DNA of 64,000 nucleotides from Sphingobium sp. AS12. Lineage in GTDB: Bacteria; Pseudomonadota; Alphaproteobacteria; Sphingomonadales; Sphingomonadaceae. Positions 1 through 8,769 of this stretch are shown piece after piece (the stretch's first letter is position 1; every line of letters begins with the position of its first letter). The position numbers were made by a program, and so were the translations under genes. The notes beneath the pieces were generated by a model. It was not told the DNA's origin. It ran no database searches and saw only the letters and a program-made list of their open reading frames with translations. Location of the stretch: assembly GCF_019097845.1 (NCBI RefSeq), contig NZ_JAHRGM010000001.1, forward strand, positions 558,001-622,000, written 5' to 3'.

Positions 1-59
1 TTGCGCCGCCTACGCCGCGATTCCTAAACAACCAAATAGCACAAGGGGGTTCCCAAGGC

Positions 60-332
60 ATGAACAAGCAGGATCTTATCAGCGCTGTCGCCGACAGCAG
101 CGGTCTCAGCAAAAGCGACGCCAGCAAGGCCGTCGAAGGTGTATTCGACGCTATCACTGGCGCGTTGAAGAAGGGCGACGAAGTGCGCCTGGTTGGTTTT
201 GGTACTTTTTCCGTTTCGCAGCGCAAGGCTTCGACCGGTCGCAACCCGCGCACCGGCGAGACGATGACGATCAAGGCTTCGGCCCAGCCCAAGTTCAAGG
301 CCGGCAAGGGCCTCAAGGATTCGGTCAACTGA
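60..332 (+). CDS. hup: HU-family nucleoid DNA-binding protein
   Basis: This 90-residue protein is the full length of a bacterial HU/IHF subunit. The N-terminal helical dimerisation half opens with MNKQDLISAVA, and the beta-arm motif GRNPRTGE lies at about residues 60-67, with the conserved Pro that kinks bound DNA. HU proteins bend and compact DNA without strong sequence specificity. The early residues and lack of IHF-specific features favour HU over IHF. A purine-rich stretch (AAGGGGG) lies 11 bases before the ATG, and a closer CCAAGG could also serve as ribosome binding site. The gene stands alone, followed by about 195 bases without a gene. Confidence 0.95.
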   Translation: MNKQDLISAVADSSGLSKSDASKAVEGVFDAITGALKKGDEVRLVGFGTFSVSQRKASTGRNPRTGETMTIKASAQPKFKAGKGLKDSVN

Positions 333-456
333 CGGTCCGGGCGCTTGCCATTGGGTGAGCGCTCACGTCTGACTACAAACGGTGTCGCGGCCGGAAAGCA
401 TTTAGGAGAGTAGCGTTGCCACAGGGGACAACCCCGGCGCGCATGTATGTCTGGGC

Positions 457-497
457 AAGGGGGTGAAGGCTGATGCAGCTTTCGCCCCTTTTCTTTT
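457..497 (+). terminator. Hairpin with T-rich tail between hup and the rlpA-like gene
   Basis: Arms GGGGTGAAGGCTG (460-472) and CAGCTTTCGCCCC (476-488) pair over 13 positions with two G-U wobbles, and A-T/G-T pairs extend the base. The hairpin is followed by TTTTCTTTT. It has the form of an intrinsic terminator but sits 125 bases after hup and only 31 bases before the next start codon. It could instead attenuate the rlpA-like gene. The rest of 333-527 shows only a perfect palindrome, GTGAGCGCTCAC, at 355-366. Confidence 0.6.
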
Positions 498-527
498 GGT
501 AGGGCGATGTGGTGTGTCGGGGGTGGC

Positions 528-1091
528 ATGAAAGATAGAGTGGGGGCCGCCAGCGCGCTGGGTCTGGCACTGGCCCTGTCGGCGTGCGCAGGCGGCGATT
601 ACCGTCCGGTGCGCGATGTGCCGGTCAGGATCGGTCCGCCCTATACGGTGCGCGGCGTCACTTATGTGCCGGCTGCCGATCCGGCTTATGACATGCTGGG
701 CTATGCCAGCTGGTACGGATCGGAATCGGGCAACCGCACCGCCAATGGCGAGCGTTTCCGGCCTGACTGGGTGACGGCGGCGCATACCAGCCTGCCGCTG
801 CCCAGCTATGTCGAGGTGACGGCACTGGACAGCGGACGCACCATCATCGTGCGGGTCAATGATCGTGGGCCGTTTGCGGGCAAGGGGCGGGTGATCGACC
901 TGTCGCGCGGGGCGGCCGAGCAATTGGGGATGCGCGCGCAGGGGCAGGTCGCGGTGCGGGTGCGGGTGGTCAATCCGCCGGAAAAGGCGCGCGAGAGGCT
1001 GCGCAAGGGCAAGGCGGCGGAGGAACGGCCGCGCGTGCCGGAACGGACACTGGTCAGGCTGCGCGCGCAGATGAAGGCGGCGGGGCTGTAA
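528..1091 (+). CDS. rlpA: RlpA-like double-psi beta-barrel lipoprotein
   Basis: The product is a 187-residue predicted lipoprotein with lipobox LSAC (Cys20). A double-psi beta-barrel RlpA domain spans about residues 60-145, with YASWYGSESG, the TANGE segment, VRVNDRGPF and the helix VIDLSRGAAEQLGM. RlpA proteins are septal or pole-associated peptidoglycan enzymes; characterised members are lytic transglycosylases acting on strands without stem peptides. No C-terminal SPOR domain is visible, so septal targeting would need another route. I chose the ATG at 528 over an upstream start at 507 because it directly begins the signal peptide and has GGGGGTGG before it. Enzyme activity is inferred from the family. 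Confidence 0.88.
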   Translation: MKDRVGAASALGLALALSACAGGDYRPVRDVPVRIGPPYTVRGVTYVPAADPAYDMLGYASWYGSESGNRTANGERFRPDWVTAAHTSLPLPSYVEVTALDSGRTIIVRVNDRGPFAGKGRVIDLSRGAAEQLGMRAQGQVAVRVRVVNPPEKARERLRKGKAAEERPRVPERTLVRLRAQMKAAGL

Positions 1092-1197
1092 CCCCGGCGA
1101 AAGATGGCGCGGGTGCAATTGCCTGCTTGACGCCCGGTTATCCGCCGCATATGTGCCCACTTCTCGCGGGGCCAAGCGCCCCACGGCAAGTGTTGTG

Positions 1198-1274
1198 GCG
1201 ATCGTAGCTCAGTTGGTTAGAGCGCCGGTTTGTGGTACCGGAGGTCGGGGGTTCAAGACCCCTCGATCGCCCCA
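1198..1274 (+). tRNA. tRNA-His (anticodon GTG)
   Basis: All arms fold. The acceptor stem GCGATCG (1198-1204) pairs with CGATCGC (1264-1270), the D stem is GCTC/GAGC, the anticodon stem CCGGT/ACCGG encloses loop TTGTGGT with anticodon GTG at 1232-1234, and the T arm contains GGTTCAAGACC-type sequence. CCA is encoded (1272-1274). The base before the stem is G (1197) and the discriminator is C (1271), so a G-1:C73 pair typical of tRNA-His can form from encoded bases. Confidence 0.97.
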
Positions 1275-1364
1275 TTTGCGCTATTCCTGGCCTGATCCGG
1301 GCATATTCGTCGGACAGGTGGGAAGGGGCTTCGCAGCATCGCGATTGCGCTCTATAGCCCCGGC

Positions 1365-1736
1365 ATGACTGATGCGCGCGACACGGGGCTGACCCTTAAT
1401 CCCAAATATGACGACCATGGCCTGATCACCGCGGTGGTCACTGACGTGGCCAGCGGCGACGTGCTGATGGTGGCGCATATGAATGCGCAGGCGCTGGCGC
1501 TGACGGTCGAGACGGGGCTTGCCCATTTCTGGTCGCGCAGCCGCAAGGCGTTGTGGAAGAAGGGCGAGACGTCCGGGCATATGCTGGAGGTCCGCGATAT
1601 TCGGATCGATTGCGATCAGGATGCCGTGTGGGTGAAGGCCGCGCCGGCGGGGCCGACATGCCATACAGGCGCACGATCCTGTTTCTTCCGCCGGGTCGGG
1701 GCGGACGGGCTTATGGCGGTCGATGCGGCGGACTAG
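1365..1736 (+). CDS. hisI: Phosphoribosyl-AMP cyclohydrolase
   Basis: HisI opens the adenine ring of phosphoribosyl-AMP, the third step of histidine synthesis, in the cytoplasm. The 123-residue length fits the single-domain enzyme, with no fused HisE pyrophosphohydrolase. Visible signatures are [12 protein letters not shown] (residues 33-44), [17 protein letters not shown], the metal-binding DCDQD (82-86) and the zinc cysteines C83, C99 and C106 within [10 protein letters not shown]. The 3' end overlaps the next gene by 14 bases. No other his genes lie in the window. A tRNA-His lies just upstream, which may be coincidence. Confidence 0.96.
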   Translation: MTDARDTGLTLNPKYDDHGLITAVVTDVASGDVLMVAHMNAQALALTVETGLAHFWSRSRKALWKKGETSGHMLEVRDIRIDCDQDAVWVKAAPAGPTCHTGARSCFFRRVGADGLMAVDAAD

Positions 1737-2253
1737 CGCTGTCCTGCTATTGTTGCTGGCGGCGTGTCAGCGTGAACCGGCCAGCGATGCGGGACCGGTG
1801 ACGGGCGGCGTCGCGGCGTCGGGCCTGGAGCAGGCGGCGATCGCCAGCGGGGCGATTGCGGACGCGGCGGCGATTTCCCCGGTCGGGCTGTTCCAGCGCA
1901 ATCATGAGGCGGGGCGCGACGCGCTGTGCGTCATTCCCGGCAAAAGCGGCGCGCTGCGGTTCGGGCTGGAGGCCAATTTCGGCGAGGAGCAAAGCTGCCG
2001 GGGGCAGGGCCAGGCGCGCCGCACGGGCGACAAGCTGATCCTGAGCTTTTCCGGGGGCGATCGCTGCATCGTTGTGGCGCAATATGATGGCGATCAGGTG
2101 GCGCTGCCCGGCGTGGTTGATATGGCCTGCGCGGACCTGTGCGAAGGGCGCGGCACGCTGGAGGGGGTCAGCTTTCCGCGCATCGCCAATGATGCGGCCA
2201 GCGCGTTACGTGCGCGTGATCGGGGCGGTGATTCGCTGTGTGAGCCTCAATAG
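1723..2253 (+). CDS. Hypothetical small lipoprotein
   Basis: The predicted product is a 176-residue protein whose N-terminus [15 protein letters not shown] is a clear lipoprotein signal with lipobox LAAC (Cys15). The mature part has several paired cysteines and an Ala/Gly-rich first third. I recognise no family. The start codon lies inside hisI (14-base overlap), so translation is probably coupled. Its last 7 bases overlap the end of the convergent YitT-type gene. The product may be held in the inner or outer membrane. The coding call rests on the signal peptide and on codon-position GC typical of the region. Confidence 0.75.
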   Translation: MRRTSAVLLLLLAACQREPASDAGPVTGGVAASGLEQAAIASGAIADAAAISPVGLFQRNHEAGRDALCVIPGKSGALRFGLEANFGEEQSCRGQGQARRTGDKLILSFSGGDRCIVVAQYDGDQVALPGVVDMACADLCEGRGTLEGVSFPRIANDAASALRARDRGGDSLCEPQ

Positions 2254-2867
2254 CCGATATAGCGGCCCGGTCGGTGGTTCACGATCAAGACCGCGTTGAT
2301 GGCGGCGGCGGAGAGAATCGAGAGGGCGAAGCGGTCGAGGCTGAGCAAGGGGAGCGAGGCGAACAGGATCAGCGCGTCGCCCAGCATTTGCGTTCGTCCG
2401 GCGTTCCATCCCCGCCGTTTCTGGAGCAGCAGGGCGATGACGCCCAGACCGCCGACGCCTGCGCCATGGCGGGCGATGGCGAGGATGCCAAAGCCGATGA
2501 TCGACCCGCCGAACAGCGCGGCGAAAAGCGGGCTGACCTGCGCAAGATGCAGCGCCGATGGCATCATCAGCCCCATCGCCATGATCGCCAGATTGGCGAA
2601 CAAAGTCTTGAGACCGAAGGCCACCCCCATCGCGCGTCCGGCAAAGAGGAAGAAGGGGATGTTGATCAGCAAGAACAGGGTCGCGGGCGGATAGGATACA
2701 AGATAGGAGAGCAGCAGCGCGATTCCCGCCATGCCGCCGGTCACCAGATTGGCGGCCTTGAGCAGCATCAGCCCCATCGCGATGAAGGCGCAGCCAATGG
2801 CGATGGCATAGCCGTCTTCGGCCAGATTGTGCGGGCGGGGCGCGAGGGTCGCAGAGGCAGGGGGCAT
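2247..2867 (-). CDS. YitT-family integral membrane protein
   Basis: This 206-residue protein has five or six hydrophobic segments. The pattern LVTGGMAGIALLLSY near residues 41-55 and the later GAGVGGLGVIALLLQK with NAGRTQMLGD match the YitT/DUF161 membrane proteins. Members of this family are of unsettled function, with transport suggested for some. No C-terminal DUF2179 domain is present, so this is the short form. The gene is convergent with the preceding lipoprotein gene and overlaps its end by 7 bases. No operon partner is evident. Confidence 0.8.
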   Translation of the reverse strand: MPPASATLAPRPHNLAEDGYAIAIGCAFIAMGLMLLKAANLVTGGMAGIALLLSYLVSYPPATLFLLINIPFFLFAGRAMGVAFGLKTLFANLAIMAMGLMMPSALHLAQVSPLFAALFGGSIIGFGILAIARHGAGVGGLGVIALLLQKRRGWNAGRTQMLGDALILFASLPLLSLDRFALSILSAAAINAVLIVNHRPGRYIGY

Positions 2868-3189
2868 GGCATGTCCGTTAAAGGGTTATGCCCCGGTCAT
2901 CCTCTCCCTTTGGATTTTTGATAGTCGCGCCGCAGGGTGCTGCAAAGCCCTGGCTTATAAATTGTGCCTCATCTCCTTTTCCCGGCGGGGCGATGGCAAA
3001 GGATTTTCCATTATCTCACAACGTCATGCTGAATTTATTTCAGCATCCATTTCTCGCCATGAGCGGCGGCGTTTGGGGCGCGATGGATGCTGAAACAAGT
3101 TCAGCATGACGGACTAAAATGAGGCGTGGTCGATATAGGATGGCCTATCCTCAATGAGGGGGTAATAGTTTGCAATCATCGTGCCTTGC
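2868..3189. other. Gene-poor interval with one palindromic repeat
   Basis: These 322 bases separate two leftward genes. The only clear structure is the long inverted repeat at 3022-3111, annotated separately. Short open frames here look like chance readings of the repeat. No convincing promoter or RNA gene was seen. Confidence 0.6.
3022..3111. repeat. Extragenic palindromic repeat, family A (TGCTGAA type)
   Basis: Two 29-base arms (3022-3050 and 3083-3111) are inverted copies with two mismatches and a 32-base loop. The outer ends read CGTCATGCTGAA and TTCAGCATGACG. Each arm is itself an imperfect palindrome of TGCTGAA and TTCAGCA. The layout is that of a paired REP-type element, and transcripts would fold into a long hairpin. 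No gene lies inside. Confidence 0.85.
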
Positions 3190-4329
3190 TTAACCGCTTG
3201 TGTCGATCTGGGCCGGGCCGAACTGGTCGATCGCCTCGAAAAGCCGGGTGAGTGCTTCGCGTTCTTCGGGGCTGATTTCGGGACGCCAGACTTCGAACAA
3301 CAGGACGACGCGGGTGTCGGTGCCGCGGTTCCAGGCTTCATGTTCCACGCTGTCGTCGAAGATCAGCATTTCGCCGGGCCGCCATATGCGCGTTTCCGCG
3401 CCGACACGCAGCGCGCAGCCTTCGGGGACGAGCAGTGGCAGGTGGCAGATCAGCCGGGTGTTGAGCAGGCCATGGTGCGGCTGGATATGGGTGCCGGGCT
3501 TGAGCAGCGACCAGAGCGCCATCGGCGATCGGCCAGTGATGATCGGCATGGGGGCAAGGGCCAGCGCGGCCATGACGGCGGGGCAGCGGGCGGCATGGCC
3601 TGTGACGGGTTTGCCGCCCTGCCAGAAATAATAGGCGCCCCAGCTGGGATCGTCGCGCAGCGGGTTGTTGGGGGCGGGGCCGTTGGACGGGGTTTCGACA
3701 TAGGGGGCAAAGTCGGGCGCGCCCGCGCGCACGGAGTTCAGTTCCGCCACGATGTCATCGGTCATCGCTTCGATCGGCGCCACCCAGTCGAATTCGGCAC
3801 GCTCGTAAAAGGCGCGTTGGGGCAGGCCGGGAAAATAGAACATGCTGGGTTGTTGGAGGTAGAGTTGGCTCTTGCCCAGTAGCAGGTCGGTCGCCTGGGC
3901 GATGCGGGGCAGGACAGGCAGGTCGCTGATGGCGGCGCTCAGATGATCCTCGAACCGGGCGCTGGCGTTGTTCAGGATGGCCTGCGCCTGGAGCAGCATC
4001 GGCTGGAGTTGGGGCGGTGCGCCGGTGGCGGCGGCCTGCGCCACGGCGGCGCGGCACCAGCGGCTTGCCTCCCGCTCATTGCCGCGCCGCAGGGCATTCT
4101 GCCCCATCGCCAGCAAGGCGGGCAGATCGCGGGGTTGTTCGCGCAATATGTGCTGAAGCGCGGCGGCTTCGCCGTCCCAGTCGCCGGTGCGGTTGCACGC
4201 CTGCGCCAGCAGCATGGGGGGCGGGGCGGCCATGTCGTTCAATGCGGCGCGCGCAACGGCGGCTTCTCCGCGCCGTAACGCTGCGATGGCCGCATCTTGC
4301 AGCGCACTCTCTCTTGCCTGATCGGTCAT
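3190..4329 (-). CDS. TPR-containing aspartyl/asparaginyl beta-hydroxylase-like protein
   Basis: The predicted protein has 379 residues. Residues 1 to about 140 are Ala-rich helical repeats of TPR style. The C-terminal half is an aspartyl/asparaginyl beta-hydroxylase (cupin-like) domain. Iron-ligand candidates are the His cluster in HIQPHHGLLN and the His in DDSVEHEAWN, with an Arg in TRVVLLFEVWRPE likely to bind 2-oxoglutarate. Family members hydroxylate Asp/Asn side chains or, in bacteria, are linked to lipid A or signalling functions. The substrate cannot be read from the sequence. It is followed downstream only by the repeat-bearing gap. The MFS gene lies 40 bases upstream on the same strand. 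Confidence 0.82.
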   Translation of the reverse strand: MTDQARESALQDAAIAALRRGEAAVARAALNDMAAPPPMLLAQACNRTGDWDGEAAALQHILREQPRDLPALLAMGQNALRRGNEREASRWCRAAVAQAAATGAPPQLQPMLLQAQAILNNASARFEDHLSAAISDLPVLPRIAQATDLLLGKSQLYLQQPSMFYFPGLPQRAFYERAEFDWVAPIEAMTDDIVAELNSVRAGAPDFAPYVETPSNGPAPNNPLRDDPSWGAYYFWQGGKPVTGHAARCPAVMAALALAPMPIITGRSPMALWSLLKPGTHIQPHHGLLNTRLICHLPLLVPEGCALRVGAETRIWRPGEMLIFDDSVEHEAWNRGTDTRVVLLFEVWRPEISPEEREALTRLFEAIDQFGPAQIDTSG

Positions 4330-4369
4330 GGTCCCGCCTTAAACGGCGACGGGTCGGGGCGGAAGCGGC

Positions 4370-5578
4370 TTATTCGCAGGGAATGGCGACAAGGCGCGTC
4401 GTGCGCCGTTCCAGCATGATCGACAGCAGGAAGATGCCAAGGCCGCCCAGAGCCAGCGCCGCGCCGATCCAGCCGGTCGAGGTCAGGCCATAGCCCGCTG
4501 CGATCGACAGGCCGCCCAGCCATGGGCCAAGCGCATTGGCGATGTTGAAGGCGCTATGGTGTAGCGCCGCCGCCAGCGTCTGTGCGTCGCCCGACACGTC
4601 CATCAGCCGCGCCTGCAACGGCGTGCCAAGGCCACCACCTGCGCCGATCAGGAAGATGCTGAGGCAAAGCGTCCAGATGTTGCCTGCCATGAACGGGAAG
4701 AGCGCGAGCGCAGCCGCGCTCCACAGGGTGACGCCGATGACGGTGCGGTTGAGCGAGCGGTCCGCCAGCCAGGCCGAGACGAGATTGCCGATCGTCAGGC
4801 CAATGCCGAAAATGGCCAGCACCACCGGCACCCAGGCTGGAGAGACGTGGGTGATCTCCATCATCGTGGAAGCGACATAGGTATAGACCGCGAACAGGCC
4901 GCCAAAGCCGATCGCGCCGGTCAGCAGCGTCAGCCAGACCTGCGGTTTGGCCAGCGCGCCCAGTTCCCGCGCGGGACTTGCCTTGGGATCACCCGCGTCG
5001 CGCGGGGCGTAGAGGGCCACCAGCGTCATGGTGGCGATGGCGAGCGCGGTCACGACGAAGAAGCCCGAACGCCAGCCCATCGCCTGTCCCATCCAGTTGG
5101 CGACCGGCACGCCGATGACGGTAGCGATGGTCAGGCCGGACATGACCCGCGCGATCGCTTGCGCGCGCTTTTCGATCGGCACCAGACTGGCCGCCACCAG
5201 CGCAGCAACGCCGAAATAGGCGCCGTGCGGCACACCGCTGAGGAAACGGAAGGCCAGCATCCAGCCATAGCTGGGCGAGAGGGCGGAGAGGCCGTTGCCG
5301 GCTGCAAACATCGCCATCAGGCCGATCAGAAGGGTGCGGCGCGGCAGGCGCGCGCCGAAAGCCGCGATGACCGGTGCGCCGGCTACGACGCCGAGCGCAT
5401 AGGCGCTGATCGCATGGCCCGCGGTCGGCGCATCGATGCCGAGGTCGCGGGCGAAGAAAGGCAGCAGGCTCATCGCCGCAAACTCGGTCGTGCCGATAGC
5501 GAAGGCACCGACCGACAATGCGAAAAGGACGAGCGCGGGATGCGCGGTGGGGCGGGGACTGCCCATGGCCAGCTCCAT
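4370..5578 (-). CDS. MFS transporter, AraJ/arabinose-efflux-like
   Basis: The gene encodes a major facilitator with about twelve hydrophobic helices and roughly 402 residues from the chosen start. The first helix has AIGTTEFAAMSLLPFFARDLG, the signature of the AraJ/YdhP efflux subgroup, followed by GHAISAYALGVVAGAP and the loop LPRRTLLIGLM. Such pumps export sugars or drugs by proton antiport, but the substrate is unknown here. An upstream start at 5635 would add hydrophilic residues before MELAMGSPRP, so I prefer the ATG at 5578 (5566 is also possible). A perfect 10-base inverted repeat flanks the upstream region (5586-5661). Confidence 0.88.
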   Translation of the reverse strand: MELAMGSPRPTAHPALVLFALSVGAFAIGTTEFAAMSLLPFFARDLGIDAPTAGHAISAYALGVVAGAPVIAAFGARLPRRTLLIGLMAMFAAGNGLSALSPSYGWMLAFRFLSGVPHGAYFGVAALVAASLVPIEKRAQAIARVMSGLTIATVIGVPVANWMGQAMGWRSGFFVVTALAIATMTLVALYAPRDAGDPKASPARELGALAKPQVWLTLLTGAIGFGGLFAVYTYVASTMMEITHVSPAWVPVVLAIFGIGLTIGNLVSAWLADRSLNRTVIGVTLWSAAALALFPFMAGNIWTLCLSIFLIGAGGGLGTPLQARLMDVSGDAQTLAAALHHSAFNIANALGPWLGGLSIAAGYGLTSTGWIGAALALGGLGIFLLSIMLERRTTRLVAIPCE

Positions 5579-5585
5579 GCTGCAA

Positions 5586-5661
5586 TGCAATAAAGGGTGA
5601 GCGTGGCAAATGGACCCGGTGACAACGCTGGTCAAGGGTCGGGGTGGGTGACTTTATTGCA
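5586..5661. promoter_or_regulatory. Inverted repeat TGCAATAAAG / CTTTATTGCA ahead of the MFS gene
   Basis: TGCAATAAAG at 5586-5595 and its exact reverse complement at 5652-5661 are separated by 56 bases, immediately upstream of the leftward MFS gene. Paired operator half-sites for a local repressor are one reading; efflux genes are often controlled this way. No regulator gene is adjacent. Confidence 0.4.
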
Positions 5662-5755
5662 AGTGCGTCGTTACCGCGCGCAATGCTGGTATGGGCGGAG
5701 GCTGGCGACGTTTCTCATCCGCCCCTTGCAGGGCAGAATCGATTTTAACGCGGCG

Positions 5756-6439
5756 TCACGCGCCAACCTGCGCCTTGCTGACGTCCAGCATCTTGCCGTT
5801 GGTGATGACAACCAAGTCTCCCAATTTGGTAACACCGAACAGTTTTTGGGCAAATTCCTTTGGCACGCCGATACAGCCATGGGTGCCGCGGCCCCATTGC
5901 ACGTCGCTGCCGTGGATGAATACGCCATCGTTGGTCAGGCGCTGCGCGAAGGGCATGGGGGCATTGTCGTAGGTGCGTGAATAATAGTCGGCATGTTTGG
6001 CCATGATCGGGAAGGCACCCAGCGGGCTGGGCTTGTCGGTTGCGCCATAGAGTATGACGGCAGCCCCAATCTCGTAACCGGAGCGGAATACGGAGAGGGT
6101 TTGCGCGCGCAGGTCCACGGTGATGATGACCGGGCCGGTCGCGGGCGCGCCATTTTCGTCCCAGGCAAAGTCGCCATGGCGGAAGGGGCCGTCGATCTTG
6201 AGCACGCGCTTGACGCGCAGCGCGGCGGGATCGACCGCCATGCCCTGATCACTGCTACGTTCGACCGGTTTGGCAGGCGCAGGGGTAGGCGCGGCGACCG
6301 GCTGGGCAACGGGCGCCGTTTCCTCGGCGGCGGGCCGGTCGATCCAATTGGTGACCAGCAGGCCGACGCCCGCCAGCGCTGCGCCGATCGCCAGCTTGGG
6401 TCCGGCGCTTTTCGCCAGCGCCTTGAGCAATCCCGCCAT
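5756..6439 (-). CDS. L,D-transpeptidase (YkuD domain), membrane anchored
   Basis: The 227-residue protein starts with a hydrophobic segment (about residues 13-31) that acts as anchor or signal. A Pro/Ala-rich linker follows, and then a YkuD catalytic domain. The active-site stretch HGSDVQWGRGTHGCIG holds the catalytic His and Cys in the SHGC-like motif (here THGC). These enzymes cross-link peptidoglycan through 3-3 bonds or attach proteins to it in the periplasm. No peptidoglycan-binding or LysM module is seen. The gene lies downstream of maeB on the same strand, with 53 bases between them. A second L,D-transpeptidase is encoded at 11971. Confidence 0.9.
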   Translation of the reverse strand: MAGLLKALAKSAGPKLAIGAALAGVGLLVTNWIDRPAAEETAPVAQPVAAPTPAPAKPVERSSDQGMAVDPAALRVKRVLKIDGPFRHGDFAWDENGAPATGPVIITVDLRAQTLSVFRSGYEIGAAVILYGATDKPSPLGAFPIMAKHADYYSRTYDNAPMPFAQRLTNDGVFIHGSDVQWGRGTHGCIGVPKEFAQKLFGVTKLGDLVVITNGKMLDVSKAQVGA

Positions 6440-6492
6440 GTCCGTCCTCGCTTATGTCCAGTCGGCGCGATCGTAGCGCCAAAAGGTTAAGT

Positions 6493-8760
6493 TCAGCCTT
6501 CGCGCGCGACTTCAGCCGCCGCGATGGCGGTGAGGTTTAGGATGCCGCGCGACGTGACGCCGGGCGTCAGTACATGGATCGGCTGTTTCAGGCCCATCAG
6601 CATCGGCCCAACCGTGGGCGAGCTGGAGGAGGCGGAGAGCGCGGTCAGGGTGATGTTGGCCGCGTCCAAGTTGGGCATGACCAGCAGATTGGCCGGACCT
6701 TCAAAGCGCGAGTCGGGGATGAGGCGCTCGCGCAACGACTGGCTGAGCGCCGCATCGGCGTGCATTTCGCCATCGACCATCAGTTCGGGTGCGGCTTCGC
6801 GCACCAGCTTGAGCGCCGATCGCATCTTGCGCGCGCTGTTGCTGTGCGATGCGCCGAAATTGGAGTGGGACAGCAGGGCCGCGCGCGGGGTCAGACCGAA
6901 ATTGAGCAATTCGGTCGCCGCCAGCAGGGTCATTTCGGCAATCTGTTCGGGCGTCGGATCAGGCACCATATGGGTGTCGGTGATGAACAGCGCACCTGCG
7001 TCGAGGATCAGGCCCGACAGCGCATAGACGCGGCTCTGCCCCGGCACCCGGTCGATGATACGCATCACATGTTCGACCTGGCCCCAATATTCGCTGTTGC
7101 CGCCAACCAGCGCGGCATCGACCCGCCCCGTGCGCAGCAGCAAGGCGGCGGTCACGGTCGGGCGGCGATAGACATGGCGGATGACTTCGGCGGCGGGGAC
7201 GCCCCGGCGCGAGGCGACGGCGCGATAGGCTTCGACCAGTTCGCCCATGACCAGATGATCGGTTTCAGGGTCGATCACCTCGACATCGCGGTCCAGCTGG
7301 AAACGCAGGCCAAGGTCAGGCAGCTTTTGATTGAGGATGCGGCGGCGTGCGACGATGACGGGGCGGACAATGCCTTCGTCCAGCGCGTCCTGAATGGCGC
7401 GCAACACGCGCTCATCCTCGCCTTCCCCGTATGCAATGCGACGGTTGCCGCCGCGGGCGGCCTCGAACACCGGCATCATCAATTGGCCCGACCGGGCGCT
7501 CTGGCGCGACAGGCTGCGCCTATAGTCCTCCAGGTCGATCGGGCGGCGGGCGACGCCGCTGTCCATCGCTGCCTTCGCCACGGCGGGGGCGATTTCCGCG
7601 ATCAGGCGCGGATCGAACGGGGTGGGGATGATATAGTCCGGGCCGAACACGAGCTTCTGGCCGCCATAGGCCTGTGCGACGCTGTCATGCGCGGGCAGAC
7701 GGGCGAGACCGGCGATGGCTTCGGCGGCGGCGGCCTTCATCGCTTCGTTGATCTGGGTCGCGCCCACGTCCAGCGCGCCGCGGAAGATATAGGGGAAGCA
7801 CAGGACGTTATTGACCTGATTGGGATAGTCCGAGCGACCAGTGGCGATGATCGCGTCGGGGCGGACCTCGCGCGCGGCTTCGGGGCGGATTTCGGGTTCG
7901 GGGTTGGCGAGCGCGAAGATCAGCGGGTTGGGGGCCATCAGCGGCAGCCATTCCGGCTTCAGGACGCCAGGCGCAGAGAGGCCGAGGAACAGGTTGGCGC
8001 CGGGCAGCACGTCGGGCAGGGTGCGGGCGTTGGTGACGCGGGCGTAGCGTGCCATATTGGGCAGCATCCCTTCGCGCCCCGAATGGATGACGCCATCCTT
8101 GTCGGTCATCGTGACATTATCGAGCGGCAGGCCCATCGACACGAGCAGGTCGACGCAGGCGAGCGCTGCGGCACCAGCGCCCGACGTTACCAGTTTCGCG
8201 TCCGCCAGCGTCTTGCCCTGCAACACCAGCGCGTTGCGCACGGCGGCGGCGACGACGATGGCGGTGCCATGCTGATCGTCATGAAAGACCGGAATATTCA
8301 TCCGTTCCTTCAACCGCGCCTCGATCGCGAAACATTCCGGTGCCTTGATATCCTCAAGATTGATGCCGCCGAAGGTCGGCTCCATCAGCGCGACGGCCTC
8401 GACAAATTTGTCGGCGTCGGTCGTGTCGATTTCAATGTCGAATACGTCGATGTCGGCGAATTTCTTGAAGAGGACGGCCTTGCCCTCCATCACCGGCTTG
8501 GACGCCAGTGCGCCGATCGCGCCAAGGCCAAGGACGGCGGTGCCGTTGCTGATGACCGCGACCAGATTACCGCGCGCGGTATAGTCGAGTGCCTTGTCGG
8601 GATCGGCAGCGATTTCCATGCAGGGCGCGGCGACACCGGGAGAATAGGCCAGCGCCAGATCGCGCTGGTTGACCATTCGCTTGGTCGGTTCGATGCGCAG
8701 CTTTCCGGGCCGGGGAAAGCGGTGATAGTCGAGGGCGGCGCGGCGGGTATTATCGTCCAT
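6493..8760 (-). CDS. maeB: NADP-dependent malic enzyme with phosphotransacetylase-like domain
   Basis: At 755 residues this is the long MaeB form. The N-terminal 430 residues are malic enzyme, with [10 protein letters not shown], the metal-site region [11 protein letters not shown] and the Rossmann stretch [15 protein letters not shown]. The C-terminal 320 residues resemble phosphotransacetylase ([48 protein letters not shown]); in this family that part is regulatory rather than catalytic. The enzyme converts malate to pyruvate and CO2 with reduction of NADP. A LysR gene lies 9 bases upstream on the same strand, and malate synthase G is divergent from that, so the group handles malate from the glyoxylate route. 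Confidence 0.95.
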   Translation of the reverse strand: MDDNTRRAALDYHRFPRPGKLRIEPTKRMVNQRDLALAYSPGVAAPCMEIAADPDKALDYTARGNLVAVISNGTAVLGLGAIGALASKPVMEGKAVLFKKFADIDVFDIEIDTTDADKFVEAVALMEPTFGGINLEDIKAPECFAIEARLKERMNIPVFHDDQHGTAIVVAAAVRNALVLQGKTLADAKLVTSGAGAAALACVDLLVSMGLPLDNVTMTDKDGVIHSGREGMLPNMARYARVTNARTLPDVLPGANLFLGLSAPGVLKPEWLPLMAPNPLIFALANPEPEIRPEAAREVRPDAIIATGRSDYPNQVNNVLCFPYIFRGALDVGATQINEAMKAAAAEAIAGLARLPAHDSVAQAYGGQKLVFGPDYIIPTPFDPRLIAEIAPAVAKAAMDSGVARRPIDLEDYRRSLSRQSARSGQLMMPVFEAARGGNRRIAYGEGEDERVLRAIQDALDEGIVRPVIVARRRILNQKLPDLGLRFQLDRDVEVIDPETDHLVMGELVEAYRAVASRRGVPAAEVIRHVYRRPTVTAALLLRTGRVDAALVGGNSEYWGQVEHVMRIIDRVPGQSRVYALSGLILDAGALFITDTHMVPDPTPEQIAEMTLLAATELLNFGLTPRAALLSHSNFGASHSNSARKMRSALKLVREAAPELMVDGEMHADAALSQSLRERLIPDSRFEGPANLLVMPNLDAANITLTALSASSSSPTVGPMLMGLKQPIHVLTPGVTSRGILNLTAIAAAEVAREG

Positions 8761-8769
8761 GCGATGCCC

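Noticed and set aside
402..1184. A 260-residue minus-strand frame opposite the rlpA-like gene
   Set aside because: The Arg/His/Pro-rich translation lacks any domain, and the plus-strand gene has a lipobox and an RlpA domain.
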